Shown here in pieces: positions 18,729-26,500 of a stretch of DNA of 29,263 nt; positions within the stretch are counted from its first letter, which is position 1; the number at the start of each line of letters is the position of its first letter. The DNA is taken from positions 1 to 29,263 of the forward strand of contig WTXG01000372.1 in NCBI GenBank assembly GCA_022496185.1, read 5' to 3'. The position numbers and the translations under genes were made by a program. The notes below the pieces were generated by a model. It was not told where the DNA came from, searched no databases, and saw nothing but the letters and a program-made list of their open reading frames with translations. This stretch comes from Multifurca ochricompacta. Lineage: Eukaryota; Basidiomycota; Agaricomycetes; Russulales; Russulaceae.

Positions 18729-19649
18729 TTGAGATGTTAAGAATGTTCCTGGTTCCAAGGAGCAGTTAGAACCAGTGCCCAGGTCTCGCTTAAGAGTGCC
18801 ACCCCACACTGTGGCGCTATGCTTCAGAACCTAAGAAGGTCCTGCCTCTGTTGTGCGACTTTCTAGGTATAGTAAAGCTGTCTAGCGCAATCTTGTAACT
18901 AGACATAAGCTCTGGTAGACTAGCCAGAGTGTCTAGTGTAAACAAAATTGGGAGTCATGTCATGGAGGAGCCAACCGCAAGTTCCATTAGAGACAAAGGG
19001 TGTATAGCCCTTCCTCTAATGCTGGTGGTGGAGTCCATGATTAAGCCCTAGATGATTGGGGCCATGACTGAGTAGATGTCTAGTCTGTCTCTGGTAGGGC
19101 GTGGTTACCCTACAAAGGCAACGGATACTTATGCCCAGAGATGAAGACTATATCTACTATGTATAGACTATAGTAGTGCAGCCTACTTGTATCGAGCCCA
19201 AGCGTCATGGGAGTGACTACCCATGCCTTGTTCTAGACCCTAAACTCCACATGCGGGTCGCTAAACCCGGCTTACAGATAGAGCCAAGCATTGACTGGAC
19301 TTAAAGCCACAAGCTTCTGGCTATAGGCCTACTAAAGCTATCTATGGGACGAAAACCCAGCTACAACTAAGAAAGTTACTAATACCTAGTGCGCACTCAA
19401 GGAGCTCAAGATGTTTCACCCGCTTAGGGTCCCTCATCATCTTTTGCAAGAACCCCGAAGGGCTAGCCAAACAGTTCAGGATGAACAGTAAACTGTGTCA
19501 TCCTGTGGGGTGTTAAGGTGCACAGACAGTAATAAGAAAGCTCACTGGAAGAAGCTGGTGGGAAAGACTTTAAAGCTTTTGTGAGCTTGAAGTGCAAGAG
19601 CGAGTTGGGCTGTAATGAACAAAAGGGAATTACAGATCAGTATGAGCGG
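18729..19649 (-). other. Copia-A2 leader (about 0.9 kb)
   Basis: This is the region between PBS and gag ATG, long for a copia element; copia-B has about 0.35 kb. No frame with protein likeness was found in it. It may hold packaging signals, but nothing recognisable is visible. Confidence 0.6.
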
Positions 19650-19663
19650 CAGGGCCCATAACC
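19650..19663 (-). promoter_or_regulatory. Copia-A2 primer-binding site (initiator tRNA-Met anticodon arm)
   Basis: CAGGGCCCATAACC on the plus strand abuts the 5' LTR. It matches the anticodon arm of initiator tRNA-Met, so the RNA would be primed by a half-tRNA, as in Drosophila copia. The preceding GAGCGG may extend the match into the tRNA body. Confidence 0.88.
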
Positions 19664-20163
19664 TGTCAAACAATCATGCTGCTGGTTATACTGACTGTGG
19701 TTAGTAGCGGGTTAGGCTAGAAAGACAAGTATACTTCAGAGGTTGAAGAAACTCTGTATTACTATTCTACTGACCTAGAAAGACAAGTATCTACAGGAGA
19801 CGGTTAGTCAAAGGTAAAGTAGAAAGTACAGTGGAACTTACACTTCAGAGGTTGAAGAAACTCTGAAGTGAAAGAGACGAAACAGACACCCTTATATACC
19901 CCAAGGGATGGTCTGTGCGCACTGGGAATAAGTCCACAAGTGCCGGACAATAAACGAAGAGGGATAAAGGCTATTGGCCAAAGAGATATCACATGCTTAC
20001 TGCGCATTACTAAGTCCATCACTAATCAGCTGAGTAAGGTGAGAAAGAAATGTAATAAAGATAACATAAAAAGTCCGATACTCCGAGATCTAATCTAATC
20101 TAATCTACAGCTGAAGCGAACCTTAGATGCCTGAAGCATCTCCAGACACGTCCTGTGTCAACA
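19664..20163 (-). repeat. Copia-A2 5' LTR (500 bp)
   Basis: This is the promoter LTR of the element on the minus strand, nearly identical to 13648-14147. It carries the TATA box and start-site hairpin. CCAAC follows at 20164-20168 as the target duplicate. Confidence 0.97.
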
Positions 20164-20168
20164 CCAAC

Positions 20169-20191
20169 TCTGATCTGTTACTGGCTCAACA
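20169..20191 (-). repeat. Copia-B 5' LTR, distal end
   Basis: These are the last bases of the copia-B LTR beyond copia-A2, ending CTGGCTCAACA; on the minus strand this is the LTR start TGTTGAGCC. The assignment rests on the TG...CA rule and the resulting length of about 410 bp. Confidence 0.6.
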
Positions 20192-20647
20192 CATTTTCCA
20201 TACCCATAACCATCCATCTCGATGATTGACTTGAGCTGGTACAGTACAGGTATGGCACTGTACTATGGCACTGTCATACTGTAAGCTATGGGTATGGCAC
20301 ATAGCCCTAATCAAACATGATGCACCTAAGGGAGCTGAGCTGTATGGCTATGTTGACACTAGTGTTCACCATGGGTAACCCACAGGTAAAAAAACATGGA
20401 CCTGTACCCATACCTGTATGTACCTGGACCCTTACACCAAGGGTACAGGTTTGCCATACTACAGGTACGGGTACACCATGGGTCATATACCTGTGGGTAA
20501 GGGTGGATATTTACATTTCAAGTCTGATAACCTAGAATAACATTGTACTACTTAAGCTATAATCCATTTGTCATCTGGCCATTCTTCATTGTTTTTGGTA
20601 TCAGGTTGAGATGCTGCATACTTTAAATCAGCAGTCTCTACATAACC
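20192..20647. other. Non-coding stretch with remnants of a GGGTAC-type MITE
   Basis: No gene is seen. Around 20360 stands TAGTGTTCACCATGGGTAACC, which resembles the inward-read right end of the hAT-type element (TAGTGAATAGCAGGGGTAAC). Decayed GGGTAC motifs follow (GGGTACAGG, CAGGTACGGGTACACC, GGGTCATATACC). I could not place the other end or a target duplication. Confidence 0.4.
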
Positions 20648-21345
20648 TGTCATGAACTGACACCCTAGAGACCTCCTGCCCCCCTGGAAATTCCTGAATG
20701 CTCCCAGAGACCTTGCAGAACCCTCAAAGACAAAGATAACCCTAGATTAAGACCAGAGAAGAGCCGGTCTGGACCAGGGCTGGACTCCTGCCAAATTGGA
20801 GACCTGTGGGAAGAGTACTAACAGAACCCCATAATGCCTAAACAGCAGTCCACAAACTGCAGACTGTGGACTGTGGATTTCTAAGCCCAAAAGTGGGGCT
20901 ATTCTCATTGGTGGATCAGTGGGGAGTTAAAGTGAAGTTAACCTCCCCTAAAGTAGTGCACAGACCAAAATCCCAGTTGTAATTACATATATAAACCCTT
21001 TTGGAATAGAATGGACAGCTCCAGACTGTCCACTTGTGATCTGGTTCCTGATTACCTAGGAGATTAGCCCCACCTTGTGGAAGGCTTCTCATCCCTTTGC
21101 CTTGAGCTGTTCACTTCATCTTCCTGCACTTTCACCCTCACTCTCATCCTTTGCCCACTTCCAAATCCTTTCCCCTCACATACAACCCACTGTCCAGGCA
21201 GTTGACAGTGAGTTGTAACATTTGGACAGTCTCTTTTACAGCAGACAGTGACTGACAAGTGCCCTAGTGTCTCAAAACAGCTCCCCTGTGTCTTACACCT
21301 CAGATCAAGCAGCCTCCCTGTCACAGCCAGGTCTCTGCTGTGACA
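20648..21345 (+). repeat. LTR-D: probable solo LTR (about 698 bp)
   Basis: It begins TGTCATGAACTG and ends GCTGTGACA, with 5-bp inverted ends TGTCA/TGACA. A TATA box TATATAA lies at 20988-20994, and 24 nt below its start a hairpin TGGACAG (21012-21018) / CTGTCCA (21026-21032), the same layout as the other LTRs here. No target duplication is visible and no internal region adjoins, so the limits are uncertain. Confidence 0.45.
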
Positions 21346-21469
21346 CTTTCTTGCTAATATTTCGCATTTTCTCTCTTTTCTGTCTTCTAAGTCCCTTTCT
21401 TTCACTATATACCTTATCAGATCCACTTATCTGATGACCATAGTCTGGACAAGGGATTCAACTCCCATG

Positions 21470-21930
21470 TCATCTGATTGATGATCTCATAGTTGATGTC
21501 ATAGACCTTGTGACCCTAGTATGATCTCATAGTTGATGTCATGACCATTGTGACTTAGTATGATATCATTTGTACAAGACTCTAGACTATGACTTCATAG
21601 TAGCTACATTGTATTTAAGGACTACAATAAATTCAAGGACAGACTAAGTCTGTTCTCCTTGTACCAATAAAAGGTCCTTAGGAAGTCCCTTCAGCCCTCT
21701 TCCAAGATGTGACTTGAGAGGGTTTGGCTCACCAGTAGCTCCAGCAAAGGCTCTTGCCTTGCTATCTGAATACCCTGACTTCACATGCAATGTCCAGACT
21801 CATTGCTTTGATCCATACCGGCCACACATTGTGACGTCTTGACTGGACTTGACACTTGCATCTCTTGACTGACTTGATTGACCTTGACCCAAACCTGAAC
21901 CGACACATGCCAAAGGACCTGTGTGCAACA
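21470..21930 (+). repeat. LTR-C2: family C LTR, plus orientation
   Basis: It is the second copy of the sequence at 1912-2197, here with its upstream part. TATTTAA stands at 21612-21618, followed 27 nt on by the hairpin ACAGACT-A-AGTCTGT (21639-21653). It ends GTGTGCAACA at 21930. The left edge (TGTCATC at 21470) is a guess. There is a 40-bp tandem repeat in U3. No target duplication was found. Confidence 0.6.
21481..21558 (+). repeat. Tandem repeat of about 40 bp in LTR-C2 U3
   Basis: Two near-identical units each start ATGATCTCATAGTTGATGTC (21481-21520, 21521-21558), and a partial third begins ATGATATCAT. Tandem U3 repeats can act as enhancer-like elements; that role is an inference. Confidence 0.85.
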
Positions 21931-21985
21931 TCTGCTGTGTCTAGGATTGTTCAAGTCAAGCCCCTTCAAGATATGGAGTGCCTGC

Positions 21986-22493
21986 TGTTGACACAGGACG
22001 TGTCTGGAGATGCTTCAGGCATCTAAGGTTCGCTTCAGCTGTAGATTAGATTAGATTAGATTCCGGAGTATCGGACTTTTTATGTTATCTTTATTACATT
22101 TCTTTCTCACCTTACTCAGCTGATTAGTGATGGACTTAGTAATGCGCAGTAAGCATGTGATATCTCTTTGGCCAATGGCCTTTATCCCTCTCTGTTTATT
22201 GTCTGGCACTTGTGGACTTATTCCCAGTGCACACAGACCATTTCCCCTGGCCCCCATGGGTATATAAGGATGTCTGTTTCGTCTCTTTCACTTCAGAGTT
22301 TCTTCAACCTCTGAAGTGTAAGTTCTACTATACTTTCTTCTTTACCTTTGACTAATGTCTCCTGTAGATACTTGTCTTTTAGGTCAGTAGTATAGTTGTA
22401 TTAGAGTTTCTTCAACCTCTGAAGTATACTTGTCTTTTAGCCTAACACGCTACTAACCACAGTCAGTATAACCAGCAGCATGATTGTTTGACA
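21986..22493 (+). repeat. Solo LTR of the copia-A family (508 bp)
   Basis: It runs from TGTTGACACAGG to GATTGTTTGACA and is flanked by a perfect 5-bp duplication CCTGC (21981-21985, 22494-22498). It is close to the copia-A LTR, with small indels (for example a longer stretch before the TATA box that it shares with the solo LTR at 2804-3314). No internal sequence remains, so it arose by LTR-LTR recombination. Confidence 0.95.
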
Positions 22494-22498
22494 CCTGC

Positions 22499-22930
22499 AA
22501 GGTCAAGACTGTCAAGGACAAGTTGGTTCAAGGGGTCAGGGTGAACCACAAGGGCCAGGATCAAGGATCAAGGTCAAGGCTATCAAGAGCAAGTCAATTC
22601 AAGGTATCAAAGTGAACCACAGAGGGCTGTGGTTAGGATTCAAGGCCCACACAAGATAAGAAGGGCACGCATGCAAGAAGCGAGTCAAAGCAGTGGCAAT
22701 AGGCCCTGCTGGAGGTTCTGGGGTGAAGGCTTCCTAAGTTGCAGCTTAGGAAGTTCAAGGGGATTCTGGTGAAGAACAGTAGACCTGTATTAGATACAAG
22801 AGAACAGACTTAAAGTCTGTCTCTCCAGTATGTACTGCTTAAATACAAGTACTCTAGTGTCTTTGTAAGTAAAGTAGAAGATTCAATATAGTAAAGTAAA
22901 TGTCCATGTGAATCTCCAGTGGAGATTGAG
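22499..22930 (-). repeat. LTR-C3: diverged family C LTR, minus orientation
   Basis: Its complement aligns loosely with LTR-C2: TTGTATTTAAG (TATA, plus 22839-22845), hairpin ACAGACT/AGTCTGT (22804-22820), GTTCTCTTGTA, CTTAGGAAG, CCTCCAGCA and repeated TTGACCTTG-type motifs. It faces LTR-C2 across the solo copia-A LTR. Its outer limits are not clear. The left end may begin before the solo LTR, near 21931. Confidence 0.5.
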
Positions 22931-23161
22931 ACAGGGAATGCAAGTGGTGTTGCACCCACTCCAAAAGCAAATGAGTGTCAGTCCAAGTCAGTCTAAGTCC
23001 GAAAATCAGATCAGATAAGAAAGATCATCAGCTCCAGTCACATGACTCGGAGTAAGAAGTTGAAACATTGAAACAAAAGTCGAACACACATGGGTCAAAA
23101 ACTGTCACAAAACATCACACGCGCATAACACACGCATCACAAACCATTACATTGACAAAAA
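22931..23161. other. Non-coding stretch upstream of the Pro-rich gene
   Basis: I see no gene, RNA or clear repeat. It contains CACAAAACATCAC-like and CACACGCGCATAACACACGC runs just before the next frame. Confidence 0.4.
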
Positions 23162-24970
23162 GTGTCACACTCCCCCCCCTACAAGCTTACTCCCCCCCAT
23201 GAAATCCTCAACTTCACTGCCTTAGTAGAGGCAGCTGCCACAGCATCCCCTGCCCCCCCTTCATCAGTTTTGCCTCCTCTGGAACTCCCAGAACTTCACC
23301 CTCTCCCTGTGCCCTCCCCCACCCTCCAATTGCCTCCCCTCATTCCTCCAGGCCTCTTAAACATGTCAAACACCTTTGGCACCCCCCCTCCTCGCTATAT
23401 TCGCCTTCCAACCCCGGCTCCACCCCCTCCCACTGCTGCAAACACCCTCTCCCCTCACCACCCTGGCCTTGTCCATCAAACACCTCCTCCTTCTCTCATC
23501 AATCATCCTCTTTGCATTGACCATCCAACCAATCCTCACCAATTTCTTATATACTACTTGCTTGACAGTCAGCAAGAGTCTTGGGTGCCTGCTCAGTTTT
23601 CCAGAGAACCTAGCTTCTTTGACCAATTCCCCTGCTTTGTGGACATGCTTGGTGATCTCCCCCATTATCTCCCTGGTGTGGTCATTCCTCTCTGCTTTCC
23701 TCACTTTCATAACGTTCCTATTCACCCTCGCATTGATCAATTTCTTCATTCCCCTCATTACCCTCCCTCCCACTTTGTAAATCTCAATCTCTGTGCCAAA
23801 GTAGGTTATTTGGCCCCCAATCCTCACACTTTTCAATGGGGCCTTTTGGTCTATTCCTGGAATGCTTCCATTGCCCATCTCAATCGCACCCTTTCCCCAG
23901 AACTGCAAGATGTCTTTAGTGGGGCAAGAGCATTACTCCAAGGCTTCAACCTCCTAGACAGACAATTTATCAGCCTCTTCAGCACCTTAAATTTTACTGA
24001 TCTAGGTGTTGTGGTGGAAGACAGATATTTTACAGTTCAAGACACACTTAGAACCCACCCAGAACTTATCCCCCTCACTCAAGCAGTATGCTTACCTACC
24101 AACCCCCTCCCCCTCCTCCCCATTCAGCCTGCAGACAGGTACTCCTGCTTTGAAGATATAGATTTTGATAGTAACCTCTAAAAACAGTACATTGTGCACC
24201 TAGCTGTAGAGGTCCCTAGTAAATAAACAAGTCCTTGGTCCAGGAAAATAGTGTCCTTTCCTGCAGAAAGAGAAGAGCATCTCCAATGTGTCCAAAGACA
24301 ATTTAACCACCTCTTCCAGCTCCACAGAGAAGCACAGCTCACCCTCCTCTACCCAGAACCACTTATCAGCACCCTCCATGATGATGGACAAGCAGAAGGC
24401 TGGTGTGACATAGATACCATCTATCTTCCTCTTCGAATTCTCCTCCCCTTTGGACAAGTCCTCTCCCAAACCCAGTACAACCAGTTCCTGTCCGGACCCT
24501 GTCAGGCCATTCCTTGAGACTCCCAGCACCAACTTCTCTATTGGCACCTTGCTCAACTCACCCATTCCACAGGAGACCCCCTTGAAACACTCTTAGTCTG
24601 TGTCAATGACAAATACCTTTGGAAAGAACACATTCCCCCTCGCATCCCAGAACTTGAAACACTCTTGCTCAGAGGAGAATGCCTCTACTACCTTTCTACC
24701 TTTCATCTAGACCATACCAGAATCAACCTTACCTTCAATGAGATCCACCTTCACTCTGCTCCCTCCCCTTCTGGCTGGTGCCTTGTAGAAACAGAAGGAA
24801 TACAAATTGAATACCTGTGGACTGCTGATTACTGGGAGACCACCTCATGCAACCACTGCCCTTTCCTTGTTAACCCCCCCATCTTCACAGACCCCCCTTA
24901 CCTCCCCACCTACACTGAACTTTCCCCAGAACCAGAAGAGCTCACCTTCCCTACCCTTTCTAGTGTTTAA
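23162..24970 (+). pseudogene. Unrecognised Pro-rich protein gene, probably one intron and one premature stop
   Basis: One reading frame is open from 23156 to a TAA at 24179. The first in-frame ATG is 23363; upstream residues are also protein-like (PPHEILNFTALVEAA). The N-terminus is very Pro-rich, then a globular-looking part (WGLLVYSWNASIAHLNRTL, FSGARALLQGFNLLDRQFI). A likely 96-nt intron (GTAACC at 24171, CTGCAG to 24266, with a pyrimidine-rich end) removes the TAA and keeps the frame. Exon 2 goes on to TAA 24968-24970 (VQRQFNHLFQLHREAQ, LYYLSTFHLDHTRINLTF, WTADYWETTSCNHC) but has one TGA at 24515-24517, which could be a CGA-to-TGA change. I do not recognise the family. The sense strand is strongly C/T-rich. 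It may be a decayed host gene or part of an unrecognised element. Confidence 0.5.
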
Positions 24971-25150
24971 AAGTCCAGTCCATTGGACCGAAAAAAGACC
25001 ACAAACCAGACCGGACTGGACTGGTGGCAACCAGACCACCAGTTGCGGTTGCCCCAAAGTCATCACACATGCAGTCTGCAGTCCATCAACAATATATCAT
25101 TTTAAAAAACCGTCTAAAGACCAGTTGCAACCGGTCTTAGACTGGACTTT
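24970..25150. repeat. Short inverted-repeat element (about 181 bp)
   Basis: AAAGTCCAGTC at 24970-24980 and GACTGGACTTT at 25140-25150 are perfect 11-bp inverted ends. Inside, motifs such as GACCGGACTGGACTGG, GGCAACCAGACC and GACCAGTTGCAACCGGTC give further self-complementarity. It begins at the stop codon of the preceding gene. No target duplication is evident, so it may be a foldback relic. Confidence 0.5.
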
Positions 25151-25319
25151 GGTTGCTTCAAGCTAAGCTATTATATTCAAAATATGTACTACAGATCTTC
25201 TACATTTAGGTGCTATGTACAAGATACGATACAACAAAACTTGGGTGTGATACTCTTACAAAGACAAACAAATGTAAGCACTATTTATTTGTCAATTGAA
25301 CAACTGGACGCATTCAACC

Positions 25320-25875
25320 ATGAAGCCTATAAAGCCAACCTCAGTGAAGGCCCCACTGAAGAAGAACTCACCTGCACCAAAAACTTGTGCTCATGCTCCA
25401 AAAGGCAAGGCAAAGAAGACCATCCACAAAAAAAGGAAAGTTTCTGATGAAAGCAGTGATGAAGAAGAGTCATCCAAATCCAGTGACAACAAGCCCGCAC
25501 CAAAAAGAAAACCAAGGAAACAGTCAAAATATCAGAATGCTGTAGAGGATATCACAGATGACAAGTCAGAAGGTGATGGAGTTGAAGTTGTCAATGACGA
25601 ATCAGAGGAGGATGACTTGGACATGCAGTGGACACCTGCAGATAATGACATTTGTGTTACTATTATCCTTCATTCAAATGGCCTTCTTACAAGTAACAGA
25701 ATGATGATGGCAAACTTGATGAACAACATTGTAGTGAAATCCCTGTGAGACTGAAGGTGAAAGCCAACTCCTCAAAAGATATCAGATTACTGTTCTCAGA
25801 CCACTCAACAGTCAACTTCAAGAAGTGGGATGGTACCAATGAGACTGTGAGAGGGCGGTGGTGCAACATCTGCAG
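25320..25875 (+). pseudogene. 5' exons of a gene with a possible zinc-finger segment, interrupted by gypsy-2
   Basis: ATG 25320 in a good context opens a frame rich in Lys and Glu/Asp, with a likely nuclear signal (HKKRKVSDESSDEEESSK). The frame stops at 25748, but another frame carries on with PVRLKVKANSSKDIRLLF and VRGRWCNIC. A 44-nt intron (GTTACT 25656 to ACAG 25699, TTCTTAC branch-like) would join them. The last codons end at CAG|GTAAGT (donor 25876-25881), and gypsy-2 begins 8 bp later at 25889. The Trp-Cys-x-x-Cys pattern suggests a BED-like finger as in hAT transposases, but this is tentative. Further exons should lie beyond gypsy-2. Confidence 0.45.
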
Positions 25876-25888
25876 GTAAGTCCCATGC

Positions 25889-26481
25889 TGTTACAGTCTC
25901 TGCCAAGTAACCCCGTTTTCTTCACCCTCCCCAACGACAACCCCTCTTTACCGCCTACCTTACACTTCCTGATCACGTCCCCATCCTGGGACCCCTCACG
26001 TGCCCTACTCCCGTCCCCGTGATTCGCTTTGGACTTGTTGACCCGTTGTTTACCTATGTTTGACTCTTATCGCGTTATCCTTTATCTCGTTATCTTTACG
26101 ACCGGACACTTACTTAATACCCTATCAGAAGCCAGGCTCTACGCCCTCCGCTTTCGTATATTTGGGCCCACATGACTCCACGTTATCTTATCTTTAGACG
26201 CTCATTCGATTACGTATATAAGTCCGCTGTAACTACACTGTAGACCTCAGACTCGACTTATTGAATACATCGGTGCTTGTCTTCTGGACTTCCCTTTGAA
26301 CGCTCTGACTCGACCGTCTCAAGTACTTCTGGTACTTTCCGTTCAACATCGTCTTAGAGTACAGCCTCTTTGACTTTGACTCTTCCCGCATAACTCCAAG
26401 AGACCCCATTGGTCTCTTATCTGATATACGAACAAACGCTGTCACACAAGTCGTGTGGAACGTCCCGCACCGGACGTAACA
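25889..26481 (+). repeat. Gypsy-2 5' LTR (593 bp)
   Basis: It begins TGTTACAGTCTC and ends GGACGTAACA, with perfect 6-bp inverted ends. TATA box TATATAA is at 26215-26221. CpG content jumps at its left edge compared with the flanking DNA. Confidence 0.92.
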
Positions 26482-26494
26482 TCAAGTCGAGTCT
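26215..26494 (+). promoter_or_regulatory. Gypsy-2 promoter and self-priming pair
   Basis: TATATAA (26215-26221) is followed 34 nt from its first base by AGACTCGACTT (26249-26259), the likely RNA 5' end. Two nt after the LTR, AAGTCGAGTCT (26484-26494) is its perfect 11-nt complement. This is the Tf1/sushi-type self-primer arrangement, and the 11-nt length equals that of Tf1. Confidence 0.85.
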
Positions 26495-26500
26495 CTCACA

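Larger units (their letters stand above)
13648..20163 (-). mobile_element. Copia-A2: full-length 6516-bp Ty1/copia element
   Basis: Two 500-bp LTRs (13648-14147 and 19664-20163) differ at one site seen by eye. They are flanked by the duplication CCAAC (13643-13647, 20164-20168). The minus-strand order is LTR, half-tRNA PBS, 0.9-kb leader, gag, zinc knuckle, protease, integrase, RT-RNase H, LTR, that is the copia order with integrase before RT. It inserted into the copia-B 5' LTR. CpG sites in the LTRs are preserved, so it is young, yet gag through integrase carries about ten single-base frameshifts. Confidence 0.97.
2198..20191 (-). mobile_element. Copia-B: old Ty1/copia element scattered by nested insertions
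   Basis: Read on the minus strand and leaving out the insertions, the order is 5' LTR (20191-20169, 13647-13261), PBS (13260-13247), leader (13246-13164, 5663-5399), gag start (5398-5313), gag middle (3849-3315), zinc knuckle (2803-2568) and protease (2567-2198). The 5-bp duplications of gypsy-1 and copia-A2 and the 8-bp duplication of the hAT element fit this reading, and removing the hAT element or the solo LTR keeps the gag frame. The rest of pol and the 3' LTR should lie left of the window. It is the oldest recognisable layer of 1-20191. Confidence 0.85.

Noticed and set aside
21064..21426. Minus-strand 120-codon frame in LTR-D and beyond
   Set aside because: No domain, no partner frame, and it crosses a likely LTR boundary.
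23366..23908. Long minus-strand frame opposite the Pro-rich gene
   Set aside because: It mirrors the C/T-rich sense strand (few stops in complement) and shows no domain.
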